A stretch of 64,000 nucleotides of DNA from Glandiceps talaboti (taxonomy: Eukaryota; Hemichordata; Enteropneusta; Spengelidae), in contig NC_135564.1 in NCBI RefSeq assembly GCF_964340395.1, forward strand, positions 11,051,391 through 11,115,390. Direction: 5' to 3'. Position numbers and translations under genes: made by a program. Positions 45,953 through 58,635 of this stretch are shown here, one piece after another. Below the pieces are notes generated by a model, which was not told where the DNA came from, made no database searches, and saw only the letters and a program-made list of their open reading frames with translations. The stretch's first letter is position 1, and each line of letters begins with the position of its first letter.

Positions 45953-48845
45953 TAATTAATGAGGGGCTAATTTACCATTTCAACGTCAATGAATGGATTT
46001 TAAAACGGCGCTTACTGACCCAAATCGCTTTTAAACATGCAAAAATAAAGAGTGCATAACTTTTTTCTGGGCTGTGTTCATGTACAAAGAGAGAAATAAT
46101 AACTGTGTGACTGCTAATTTCAACTTTGATAACATAACGAGTGGGACTCTGCTGACGTTCAAATTAATAATGAATTCTTTGACAGTGTGTTAGTGAGGTC
46201 AGCTGATATTGACAGGCTGTATTTCATTTCCCTCATTTACTATTACTTGTATTGGATTTTACTCCTAGCATATTTTTGTCAGTTGTTGTTCATCCATCTA
46301 AAATGGAATACTGTATCTGAATGACTCGCGTGTGTCACCAAACTTGAAGTCATCAAAAGATTTTTTAATACTTCAGTTGAAAAGAAAAAATGTGAAGCTA
46401 TCATAAATTGGTCCCCAAGAGAAAGCAAGCGATACATTCAATTTGAACTACGGTTGTCACTTTCTGTAATAAATTGCATCTCAGTTTGTATGTGATGATG
46501 TTATCCCAGCAGTTTACCTTGGGGCCCTCATACCTTTTATGGTGACGTAGAATCTATCACCCTTTCAGCACAGGTCAGAGAGAATTGAAGTCAATTGCTA
46601 CAAATCAACCGATTTCACCATAATTCAGTTAAATTGCTAACATTTTTTGGAAAAGAGTAATATGAAAAAAAAACTCTGTAATAATAGAGCTCAATACATA
46701 TGCCCTGTCTTTCCTTCCGTGCAAACTTTGGTGAAAAACCGACACTTTACCGAATTCTTCAAGTGTTACTTGAAGACATTTTGTTGAATTAAATTTAATC
46801 GATTCAAATTTGACATTTTTTTTGTTTTTCACATAGCTGGGAGTCTACTCATTTTATACTGTTGTGAAATGATTTAATTTTTCATGAGGCTGTCTGTCAA
46901 TGTCAGATTTTGTACAGTGTGTTACATTGTGTGAGAATTAATGTTCATGGATTCTGGGGTCATACTTAGCATTGAAAATTTCTACTCACACTCACAGAGT
47001 CAAAAAATTTCTTGGAAGCAAATCCAAAATTTTCAATATTTTGACAATAGCCCATTGTAGTACACCATGATGATGTGGACGAGATGTCAGTGAAAATAAA
47101 AATAAAAATTTAAAATTAAACCACTTGCAAAATTCCCATTTTCTGTAATTTTTTTTTAAAAATCGCTCAGAATTTAGAATTTTACATCAGCTTTTTCTGT
47201 GTCACCTTTCTTGTGATGAAGAATAAATGTAAAAAGAATAACATGAAATTAGAAAAGAAAAGATGTGAAAAAAAATAAAGATTTAAAATGTGCGTAATCC
47301 ATGCATGGCTGACAGTGTAGTGGTGCATCCTCAAGTAGGTAAATAATATAGACAAGTGAATAAGTGAATATTAAGTAAATAAACAGATAAAAATAACAAT
47401 AAAGAATTTTCTTTAAAAAGTGCTCGTCATCTCAATAATCGAAAAATGTTTCAGTTGCCAGTGCAGTACATTGTACTTTGAAACAACCAAATGTTCTGCT
47501 GATCTGTTCTCAAATCCTTAGTTTAGTTCCTACCTATATACAGTATCGTCACGAGACCACGTTGGCATCCAGACTATCGAATTCTATGCGTCGAATGCTA
47601 GACAACATCTGTAACTAAAATGTCCACATCTTGGAATTTGGAATACATGGAAGAATTTTCATTCAAAATTTTGACCTCAAAAAGATTTGTGGTGGATACT
47701 GTACATTGGTACTCAAGGACTTGGGTGATTTTTTTGCATATATAAAGAAGCCTGTTTTTCCGTACTTTGTTCTAATCTTTCGCAAGCTTTAGGCAATGTA
47801 TGGCAGTATGGTATGTTTGCAGTATGATTCGGTAGAAGCCCAAAGTCTTGTCATTATCTCAAACTACCCTGCCACATGGTTTGTACAGGAGCAGGAGATA
47901 CACGTAGCACCCATGATGGGTCTCTCGGCTAATTCGCTTGCTTCTTCATGTAAAAATATCAGGTAGCTAATTATTGGTAATTTTATACACATTCATTTGC
48001 TGTGTCAGAATGTTGAGAGCCGCATAAGTTTAGGTCTGTCAAATATTCCACGATAATATAATACTTAAAAAATTGGAAGTTCAAGCTGGGTAGAAAATTA
48101 TGTTCATTTACAGAGCTGCCGTACTATTTGTACACTGTTACATAGGGGAGTACACTTAGTTGTGAGTTCCATTATATTTGTGTAATTACATTATAAAAGG
48201 ATTTTTCAATATCACTGTTAGAAAATTTGGACATTGAAGAGTGAAGGTTAACAGCGTTATATTACGATTGCTTGTAGGAATTCAAAAGAACTCTTTGTCT
48301 TTTCAAAAAAATGGTTTATGAACGTAAGTAGCAGTGTTTTTTTTTGGTAAAATCTTTGTGTGACTAACATTACCCAAAGATTTGGTTGCAAATGTAGAAA
48401 AAGTCAGATTAGGTGGAAATTTTGAAAAAAAAAAAATGTTCAATTTGTGTGACCCAACTGTATGATACGAAGTCAGTCATGTAAAATCTACCTGTATATA
48501 GCCGGTATTTTACTAGAGTTTTCTATCCAAATTTGGATGAATTTTGTCAAAATTAGTACAGTAAAATCACAAGTCGAATGTTACATGTATATTGTGTTTG
48601 GTCATAAAAGAAATTCAAAATGAGTTCTGAGAAAAATTACCAGAGAAAAGATGCCATCTGTACTTATAACACATTATCTGTATATGATACATGTATACAT
48701 ATTGTGTGTGTGTCTCCAGGCACAATCATAATAAAATCAATGCAAACAAGATAAGATTTTAAAGCAGTATCAATGACATAAGGCTGTGAGAAACCTGGAT
48801 AAATCAAGGTGGAGGGAGCCTGAATTTTATGTAAATCTTTTTTTT

Positions 48846-49165
48846 AAAGGCCAGGGTTTATATCCCTGGTTCTTGCATAATTAGTGTTTAATATATTACC
48901 ATACAGATTACAGAGGATACCTTGTTTGTTCTAGACCAACTTTTAAAAGCTAGACAACTGTTTTGACGTCAAAATTTTGATCCGATCTGCACTGGACCTT
49001 TAAAGGCAAGGGTTCCAATCCCAGGTTCTCACATTTATCATTAGAGCCATAAGGATTACACACATGTAGAATCATTCGTTTGTTCTGGACCAAATATTTG
49101 TAGAAACCTGCCAGGCGACTGTTTTTCACACCCAGATTTTAATCCGATCTGAATGTGGACCTTAA
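48846..49165. mobile_element. Dispersed repeat family H, two tandem inverted copies
   Basis: Two adjacent ~155-bp segments (about 48846-49006 and 49007-49165). Each starts AAAGGC-AGGGTT---ATCCC and carries GGTTCT, TTTGTTCT-GACCAA, then GACAACTG or GCGACTG, and GATCCGATCTG or AATCCGATCTG. Opposite in orientation to copies 1 and 2. Confidence 0.6.
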
Positions 49166-49864
49166 AAGAAAGCTGTAACATTTGACAATGGGTTCTAAAC
49201 TTAGCATATAGCAATTTGAGTTTTTTCCCCCCAAAACTTGACCTCTGAGTGTATTAGAATGTTCAATTGGCAATTCTTTTGCAATTAAGATGTCATGTAT
49301 TTATTTAGTGACATTGTGCCGTCAGTTGCTCACCTGTGTACTAGCCAGAATTGAGTCATTACAAACCTGAGTCAGATGGAAATATAATAAGTCTTCTTTC
49401 CCTACATTAAACATGTAATCTAAACATTTCAAGAGTTTTGTGGTGTTTTCTACCTAAAAGCTTATCGACAGATGAGTCAATAAACGAATACTTCAAACTT
49501 TGCCACTGTTTAATACCATGCAGCTTTCTCCTATGCTGAGAAAGATTTCATAGCATTGTGAAACAACAGTATTTTTTCCATACATGTACAATGTATGTTA
49601 AATTTAATTTGTCGTATTTCCTGGAAATTATACACAGATTTGAACCTGTAATACTACGTTATGAGAGTTTACAGTTCTTGCATTTTATTGCCAAATTCAA
49701 TTTGTCGTGGTCACATGGACCTCTATATTGTGTTCAAGGCATGACAGTATTAAGCTGTACATGTAGTTTGAAAAAATGTGAAGAAATGTCACTTCAGATT
49801 TTATGTTATTGCGTATGATGATATATACGAGAGATTACTTGTACCACAGTAATTATGCGCGTAT

Positions 49865-50238
49865 ACTAGTGGTATTTACATTGCAGTGTACTACCGCAAA
49901 CATTGTTGCATACCTGCATGCAAATGATATGCAAATGAGGCTATGTATGATCATTTGTTCTACACAAAAGCATGTAATCATGTAGTGTTATTTTAACAGA
50001 TATTGTTTGTTTTGGATAAACATATCGTAATAACAGAACCCCATGCCACAAGAGTGCCAGTGTGGGTACTTGGGGTACCGTATTTGCACTTGTGTTCATA
50101 TAGTGTTTTCTGCTCCACTTTTACTCACTACGCTTATGAAAGTACTGCCACAGAGAACACTGCAAGCACAAGTGCAAATACACCAAGTATGCCACATTTG
50201 CACTCTCGCAGAGCACAGGGTTCTGTCATATTCTGGTA
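49865..50238. mobile_element. Dispersed hairpin repeat family A, copy 3
   Basis: Same left module (ACTAGTGGTA, then TGCATACCTGCATGCAAAT) and same palindromic right module as copy 1, in the same orientation. The inner stem and the terminal GGGTTCTGTCATAT are conserved. It lies in the long first intron of the plus-strand gene. Confidence 0.75.
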
Positions 50239-51207
50239 CAGAGATTTAGCTAGCTGCTGGAATTTTCAGTTCAGATATTTTGGAGATTCCTAGAGAAAAA
50301 TTAACACATGCAGATAAAATTGCTAGGAAAACCACAGATAAACTGACGCGACGTTGATGGTGACAAACATATGGACATATGACATCTTGCTGCTGACTAC
50401 TAAAAGGTACATTTAGAATGGGTGGGCCACATGGAGCCTGAACCAATTACCATAAATTTCAAATCTTGTTTTAATACACCCCCCTCCCCCTCTCTGTTGC
50501 AAGTCTGATTCGATCTACGACTGTAGAGTGGAGAACTCGGAAAAGAAAAAAAACATGAAAAACGATCTGTATCACGATTCTTATGTACCATTGAGAAAAT
50601 TATTATTTTTGAAGCCCGAGTATTTATATAACTAGATGAAATTATGTAACTAGATAAAATGAATATGATCATGACATTATTTATAACAAAAACTGTATGT
50701 GCTGTTAAATATGTATAGATTCTACCATGAATCATTTATTTTCATCGGAGACAACATTTTAAAAAGACAAGTCAATTTTGAATTGGATGACCTTAGATAT
50801 TTATTAAAAATGAAATATTATCCTTGGTCAATTTATTTATACTTGATATTTTAAATGTCATTTTGTTTGATGAAATTAATGAGTTACTTACAGTACAACT
50901 TACATTTTGTGCATGAAATGGAAAGCCCTTGCCAAACGGGATGGGTTCATATACACATGTATTGGTTTAGGATTGCAGCTTATGGGGGTGGAAAGGGGAA
51001 TGAGCTGCAGCTTAAGTAATAGGGTGGGAAGGGGTATGAGTTGCAGCTTATGGAGTTTATTATTTTTCTCTCGAATACATAAAAACAATTTTTTAGGCCT
51101 TATGGTAATGTAGTTTTTAAACACATTTAGAGTTTGTGTCAAAATAATGATGATCTTTTACAAGGGGATCGTGATCTTCAATGTAACACCTCCATTTTAA
51201 GGGTGAT

Positions 51208-51556
51208 AATATAATATTAATCCCCAATATTTTTCTTCGTTCAGCTAAGGAAAATATGAGTGACCTAAGGGGTCCTTGTTACTACGAGTCGCTAGGCGAT
51301 TGGTGACATCCCTTAGGTGACAAGTATTTTCCTTCTGAATGAAGAAAAATATTAAGGAATAGTATAATTATAGTACCATCGCCAGTAATGTTTTTAAAAA
51401 AAAATCTGGGAAAGTAATGTCAATTGTGAGCATTTTGACATCATATTTGGAACCCTTCACAACCAATGATGTAGGCACGCATTGTCGTGACATAGATGGC
51501 TGTTGTCGTGATGTAGAACGGTCAGAGTATATATTCCATATTTTTTGTTGAGCCTG
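51208..51556. mobile_element. Dispersed repeat family B, copy 3
   Basis: Begins TTAATCCCCAATATTTTTCT, continues with GAGTGACCTAAGGGG, the inverted TTCTGAATGAAGAAAAATAT, and a tail with GCATTGTCGTGACATAGA repeats ending at TATATTCCATATTTTTTGTT. Confidence 0.8.
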
Positions 51557-51599
51557 GTGTAATGCATGTATGTAATATAGAGTCTGAGAACAATAGAAT

Positions 51600-52005
51600 G
51601 ATAATGTGTGCATCTTAGTGATAGCGTTACTCAGATTTTAACACCAAAACCGTGACATGTTGAGGTGCCATTTTAGAGGTGTGATTTAGGGGAAGATCTG
51701 TTGTATTACAAGTCTTTCTATTTGTACTGAATTTCCTGTCACACTGCATCACAGCGATAGCGTTACTCACAACCCTACCAACAATCGTGACATTCTGAGA
51801 GGTGCGATTTAAAGAGAATCTGTTGCATTAGTGTTCTTTATTCTGTCGTATTTCCTGTTGTAATGTGTGCATCACAGTGATAGCATTACTCCCAACCCTA
51901 CCAAAATTGTGACATTTTGAGATATTAAGGGAGGATGATTCTACCATATAAGTATTCTTTGTTCCGTCGTTCGGAATTTCCTGTCGTAATCTGTGTCAGA
52001 GTGAA
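51600..52005. repeat. ~130-bp tandem repeat, three copies
   Basis: Units carry GTGATAGCGTTACTC, a CCCTACCAA-AATCGTGACAT-type segment and AATTTCCTGTC, at about 51600, 51742 and 51862. It directly follows a family B element. Confidence 0.8.
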
Positions 52006-53118
52006 TCTTGTCCTTGCATAAAAAGAATCAATAGAATGCAATTTAGTAGTTGAATATTTTTTTCTATTTCAACCCATACTTGCCTTCAATTGAACACAAA
52101 ATTAATTCAACACACAGAAGTGTATATCGCATGCTGAGCAATTACGGAGTATCGATGCTTTCAATGAATAAAATGCAGTGTTGCCTTTCAGAATGTTTTT
52201 CTTATTCAAGAATTGTGTGGCAGATAAGAAAATCTGTATAGCATGAATTATGCAGCATATTCTTGATATATAAAAGGGGAGTGGATCTCTCTTTTGATTG
52301 GTGGGATCCTGTTTATATTCGTCCAATTTGAGTCAAAAATGAAATAAAGCATACAATGCTCGTAGTTGGAAAAATGAAATAAAACATACAATGGAAAATT
52401 TGAAAGATAATATTCATTGTATCAACATCGTGCTAAGTAAATTTTTATATTTGTGAAATAATAAAAGAAAAAGATGATACATAGGAAAAATATATGTGTT
52501 TATTATAACGTGTGAGATTTTCACTTTTAAAAAAAATTTATTAAATGAACACAACACATGATACATCATCTTTCTAAAAGATACCATGTATCAAATTGGT
52601 TATGATGAGCAGGTGGTCTGTATGCTTCGTTTGTTTTATGTATTTTTTTTTTTTACCTCAAACTGCCATGCTACATGCATGTCAAAGTACGTTTGAATGC
52701 CTGTAAGGTTTTCTCTGAAGGCAGCTGGCTATGTTTTTCTTTTTTTAACCAGATATTTGGAGTAAACGAGTAAACGTAGGGTAATTTCTAGTACCCAGTA
52801 CTTTGTGAGGTCAAGGTCAAGGTGCCTGGGGAGGAAAGTGATCTGAAAGATGAAAAGATGGATTACTTAAAGTCCACTAGTGTGAAATTGTGGATATGAC
52901 TTGCATGTATGATAAATTTGAGTGCCGTGATGTCACTGAGGTGCCCTTGTACTAGTCGCAGATCATGTTGGTATGACTAAAAATATGAATGTGATTATGC
53001 AAATATGTTGACAAGATGTTCTTCTCTGACTTGTACATTAATTTCCCAAAGGTGTATGCTATCAGCTTTGATGCCCCTCCTCCATTCATTCATTCCTTCA
53101 GTTTTGCATGTATACTTT

Positions 53119-53365
53119 GTTGGTTTGAATGCACACAAAGGTTTGCCAAAGATTCTTTGCAATGTTATGAGTTAACGACTTCATAGTCAACAAGTCTACA
53201 AAATGTACCCCCATCCTGTGCTTCCGTGGTAAACTTTGAGTACACAGAAAGGTTTGCCATTGCCAGTCAAAGCTTTGCTATCGCAAGTGAATGACTTTTG
53301 ATGTAAACAAGCATGTCCTTCCGTTCTCTCCCCACCCCCATCCTGTACTTTCGTGGTTTTCTTTT
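53119..53365. repeat. ~125-bp direct duplication
   Basis: Two copies (about 53119-53240 and 53241-53365) share ACA-AAAGGTTTGCCA, TC-CCCCCATCCTGT and CTT-CGTGGT in the same order. No coding signal. Confidence 0.65.
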
Positions 53366-54751
53366 CAATCACTAGTAATTGTTAAACAAGTATGCCCTCC
53401 CCTCCCTCACTCTCCTACCCCACACAGCTCCCCCACCCTATCCAGTTACAAACACCACATCAACTTTTAGCATGTTTGCATCATTCATCAATTGCTTTCA
53501 TGAAATTTTAGGAGCATCAAACACAACCAGTACTTCAAAAAAATATATAGAAATTAGACATTGGGGGGAAAAATAGTTACGCTGAAATGAAAGTGAAATC
53601 CAAATCATCTAAAAACACTGAGGAGGAAAACAGATCTACTTCTGTCAATGAGTGTATTGATCGGACAGACACATACATGTATACATGTATAAGAGAAAAA
53701 TCAGAAAGTGCTTGAGGGCACATCTTGTCACCTTAATGACTATTCATGCACAGAAGTGTTTATATTTGAACGGCGGTGTACGTGAGTTTGTCAAAATGCT
53801 ATCAAAAATGTGTCACCGAGTGTACGTTGAAGGAATTGAAACTTCTAGCACAAAATGTCAATGGTGTTCAATCTGATACTGATGTTCACATATAGGTGTC
53901 AGTAAACCTGGAAATTTACGCTAAAAACTTATTTTTGGCCTATTTCGCTGAAATTACGTAAAAAGTGAAAATAAGTAGCGACTAAATGACCCATAAACAG
54001 TGCACCAGGCTTAGTAATTCATTAAAATGATTCTTGAGAACTAATTGAATGCTGTGAAATCACAAAATTTTCTAGTGCGGTGAAAATATCTTGATTTACA
54101 TTATTCGTCCCTGACTTGGCAGTTATGTTGTGTAGTTCTTATGTCAGTTATTCTGTAATGGATTGTGTTCGATCAAAAAAAAAAAAGGAAGAAGAAAATA
54201 TTAAAAAGAATTGTAAGAAAAGTAAACTGAATTATCAACAGATGCTATCTGACTCTTTAGTATTACAGGTTGAAAAGTAAATAAAATTATAACTTCTTAC
54301 AAAAACTGCTGAGGTGTGAAGCGAGTCGAATTTTCAAGCTGTTTTTGTACTTATTTACTGCTGAAATTTGTATTTTTCAGATATTGCTGAATATTTCATA
54401 TATGCTTAAAAATTGGAATAACATAAAATTTGAACCAATTAAACTGAAATATCATACTACATGCACACACGTTTGAGGAAAACAATTTTTGGGAGGACAG
54501 AAATTACCCAGCTCTGTCGTGGTGTTACGTAGAAAGGCACTCTTTACAAAAAAAAGTAGCTGTGCTGTGTATACATACATGTATGTAGTATAAATGATTG
54601 TGGTGTTCAGCTCAGAGCAAACTACAGGGTAATAAAATATGACAGTATATTAAGTGATGCATTGATTAATTCTGTGTAGAGGAGTGGTAATTTCAGCGGC
54701 TTGAAGTCTGTTTGCCATGAATATTTGATATTTGATGATTTGTCATTGCAG

Positions 54752-54828
54752 GATGGATCCGGGTGACAATCCATCACAGAAGAGTCCAGTCGGGTCACGG
54801 GGTTTCTTTGATCCAGCGCACATATTGG
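54752..54828 (+). CDS. Right-hand gene, exon with start codon (residues 1-25)
   Basis: Acceptor TTTGTCATTGCAG precedes 54752. The ATG is at 54753-54755, one base into the exon, and the donor GTGAGTG follows at 54829. It encodes 25 residues, starting MDPGDNPSQKSPVGSRGFFD, plus one carried base. The splice sites are strong and the phase fits the exon at 62558 (Gly codon across the junction). Product not recognised; a polar, Pro/Ser/Gly-rich start is typical of disordered nuclear or scaffold proteins, but that is only composition. A one-base gap between acceptor and ATG implies that the 5' UTR is on an upstream exon, most likely near 25.9 kb. Confidence 0.8.
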
Positions 54829-57236
54829 GTGAGTGTTCTTATTACCTTATCGCATGATGTATGTATGTACATTTCCCTTCTGATATTAAAAATAAAATAT
54901 GCTGCCACTGTAAACCATGGGTTAAATTTATAGCATTTATTTAACACAGCCGATGTGTTTTTTTTTTATTTATGTTCCGTGAATGCCATAGGTTACCTGA
55001 AGGAATAGGTCAACTTATCAAATGTTACGGCAGCGATACCGTTTCTATATTGACTAAAGTTGAAAATTATATATTTGAAAATTCCATTTTTGTAGTTGTT
55101 TAATTGCTGGAGATAAATTTGAATACGTTCATTAATGTATTTGCACAATGCTTGAAAACATATTAAATATACCTGCAAATTTGTTATTGACTGGTTCATA
55201 CATATCTGCTGGTTGAAAAAAAAAGAAGTAATTTTATCCATTTTATTTTAATATAGAATTTTAAAAAAAAAGAAAAACATAATACAACGAGTAACACTGA
55301 AGTGAAGCACTTTCTCTATGTGCTATATTCTTTTTGTACACTCATTTATAGCATTCATATCAAGTGTAAAAGTATACTGTTTCAATTTGTGTATTTACAA
55401 GCCTAGCATGTGGCCTTTCTAATGTGGTCAATTAACAAATGAAAAAGTATATTGTTCCACTTGATATATGGATGCTATAAACGATTGTGGTACAGAAAAT
55501 GCTTTATTTTGGTGTTATGGGTTGTAATGTTATTTATGGTACAAAATGCATGCTTACAATTGTGTGACAAAAAAAAATATATATATATTTTTTTTTCATT
55601 CATGTTTTTCAATTCTGTTTTAAAATGGAAATATTTATTTTAACTTGTAAATATTTTTTCATTTTTGGTATTTTTTACAATAAATGATTTCCAGCGGAGC
55701 ACTGCTTACGTTGAATATTTGAAATTATTGAAAATGCAGTTAAAACAGAAGATACAAGTACAGTTTTAAATGAAAAGTGTTCCACTTGAAATTAAAGTAT
55801 ACATGTTCATGTTTATATAATGGTTACATGTTATATTAGGATTAAATCTGCTTTATTTTCAGTGTCCGAATTGATAATGGATAATGTATTGTATTGTTAT
55901 CTTTCCAACACAGCTTGTATTGACTGGTCTTTCAGTTAACTGTTTCTGTGTTACATTGTATTGTTCTACATGATGAATGATAGCTTCCCAATTACGTCCT
56001 GTGTTTGATTAGCTCTTTTTTAAATGTGTAATATACATGCGATTGTCAATAGTGCAGTATTGTCTGTATTTTAATTTCGAGTTTATACGATACATATTAG
56101 TCACTCTGGATTTTCTATTTTCAGTGTTTTTTTTTTTTTGTCGGAAATGATATCACCAGGGAAATGAAATTTGTGACATTATGATTCAGTAGGTTTATCG
56201 TCGTTTTGTTTAGGTTTGTAGTTTTGTGTAGCTAGATAATATTGTCGCTGTTTGGGAGGGTAGGCAAAATTTTGCCGTTTGTTTCATTTATTTAATTGAG
56301 TCTTCACTATTCCATGACAGGAACGGTGTCACAACTCGGCAAACAAAGAACGCTTTTTATATCGTAATTTGCGTTCTAATCTGTCAGAATTGTTGAGTTT
56401 GAATATTTATTGGACGCAGACAAAAAAATAGTACCGAATAGCGTTGTAATATTAAGCTGGGGCTTAACTTGACCTTTTGTGAAGTGTTATAGGACTTTGC
56501 AGTGTATGCAGGAAATGAAATGTTGTTTGCGCTAGAGACACAGAAATGCGACGCGTTAGATATTAACGTAATTGACAACTGACAACATTGTCATAATAAA
56601 TGTAATATTGAATTTAAACTCACCATTATTAATGAGATGTAGTGTATGATAGAGTTGTACAAACATCGGGTGAAATATACAATGTATGTTGACGGAGACA
56701 AATATTAAAAAAATTTGAATTAAAATGTGGTTTTTCTAATGAGATTGGTACGCCGTGTCTTCATCATTTGATTTACAAATTATCCAGAATTTTTATCAAT
56801 TTTTAATAATATAATTATTTGATGATGAAAAAGGACAAAAATATGAATTTTTTATATTTATCATTTTCATATACTCCTACACTTACATCTATAATTCAAA
56901 ATTTATTGCTTAGTTCATGTTTTGAACCTGTGAAGTACATGTATAAAAGCTTTGACTTTGCTGCATTTTTCTCTTCACAATTTTCGTGAAATTCAAAGAC
57001 GCTTTTCAGGGATCACCTTTAATAAAGGTTATATATTCATATTGATTAAAAATGGGTGCCAAATTTAGCACCAATATATATTAACTTGCAGTTGTCCTGT
57101 TGAAATGTTTAAAGGCCTTCTTCGGATTAGGGTGAAAATCTACAGATGTGAAAAGGGGTTGTTCTTTTAGAGTTATTTACATGTAAAAAGTTTGAACAGA
57201 GAAGAAAAATAACCACATGTAATCCTTATTAAGGGA

Positions 57237-57680
57237 TGATCTCACAATGCCAGACAAGCTCAATAAGCGAACTTTGTTCATTTAGGGAGGGAGGGGGGGG
57301 GGGGGGGGGTGTCAGTGTGAGTGCTGAACTTCATTTTCGCACTTCTAACCAAATTTTGAAGGAAAACTTTCACTCCTTCAGTGATAACAGCTTTGAATTT
57401 GTATTTACTACTGTGATGTTGATACATTTTGTAAGTTGATAAAAAATTATTTTCTGGATTTCTTGTAGTATTTTAATGTGTTCACAGTCATGTTTTAACA
57501 TTGCATCGATCGTAGTGGTGTGACCTCTGCAGTTCTCATCATAGTTTACATCATATATAAACGTTTGATGTCGCATCACACTAGTGAGCATTTGTTTAGG
57601 GGGAGGGGGAGGGAGTTTTGACCTCAATGAATGATGTTCGTTTGTTGAGCTTTTGTGACGTTGTGCGATTGTCCTTAAAA
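57237..57680. mobile_element. Dispersed repeat family G, copy 2 (TIR element)
   Basis: Second copy of the 13.8-kb element, same orientation, ~445 bp. The ends CTCACAATGCCAGACAAGCT and GAGCTTTTGTGACGTTGTGC are inverted versions of each other. The left G tract has expanded to about 25 bp. It lies in the second intron of the plus-strand gene. Confidence 0.78.
57283..57310. repeat. G homopolymer tract inside a family G element
   Basis: A run of about 20 G after GGGAGGGAGG. It has expanded relative to the other copy near 13820, which has GGGGAGGAGGGGG. Comparable G runs lie at 3839-3853, 6405-6415 and 31389-31405. Confidence 0.9.
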
Positions 57681-58559
57681 TAACTTTAATGTGATGACCC
57701 AGGATTGAAACATAGCCCAAAATGTAGGTTTATACATTTATAGGATTTGGGGTTTCCCCTAAGTCTAGTTCATATACGGTATTGTTATGATTTACACCTC
57801 CACTCACAGTCTAGTCAAAGTCGTCACTCTAGAAGTTCTGAGATGCATGAGGTGCTATTTAAAATTCATCCACAGCCATACACACACTCATTAACAAAAT
57901 TCTAACCAATAACACCATCCCTCATAAAGTTAGGATTTCTTGGGGCAGTTACATAATGTACAAATATGGTATATTTGTCAGCTCACGATGCTACTTATAT
58001 CATACACTGTTTACGTCACTATAGAAGTTGGGGTTCACTGATTGGATGAACAACTTTTTGTGCTGATTGAAGGACTTTGACTAGACGTGGTTTAGTTAGA
58101 AACCACATTGGCATCAACCCTAGGTTTCCCCTGACTCATATTTCAGGGGGGACCCCCCCCCCAAGTTATTCTGAATGACTGCGTAAAATCAGCCTAAATG
58201 TAATGAAATTTCCCCTCCCTGTTTTCTGAGTTGTGAATCATCAAATTACCAATTTTTTTTTTTATAAAAGACTGAGCAACATCTCAATTTCTTTGTCGTT
58301 TAAAAAGTAAAATGTAGTCTTGATGAAATCTGACATTAAAATATAAAATGTAGATCACATTTCATGTGAATTTAATGCAACACGATGTTCTTATTACTGG
58401 TATATGTATATCCTGTGTTAGGGAAGATAATGAAGCTGTAGAAAAACATACCATTATTTCAAAACAGACATACTTCAATCAAAGACTCAAAATAGCCACT
58501 GTAAATGGCTTATACAATAAAGACTATTACGACATTGTATCTTGACAATCAAATTTGTC

Positions 58560-58635
58560 ATGTGACAGTCTGTTAGACCAATGGAAATCAGTAGAAAGTT
58601 GTAGCTAACTCAGTTCACTTAGATTTGACTACCAA
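58560..58635. repeat. Dispersed module, inverted copy
   Basis: Reverse-complement match to 41038-41119: CTGTTAGACCAATGGAAATC, AGTTCACTTAGATTTGAC. Lies in the second intron of the right-hand gene. Confidence 0.7.

Noticed and set aside
48990-49040. Possible tRNA gene from GGTTCCAATCCC
   Set aside because: No cloverleaf could be built around it. The block recurs in several diverged copies, so it belongs to dispersed family H.
58146-58162. GGGGGGACCCCCCCCC inverted run
   Set aside because: Too short and simple to be more than a homopolymer-derived palindrome.
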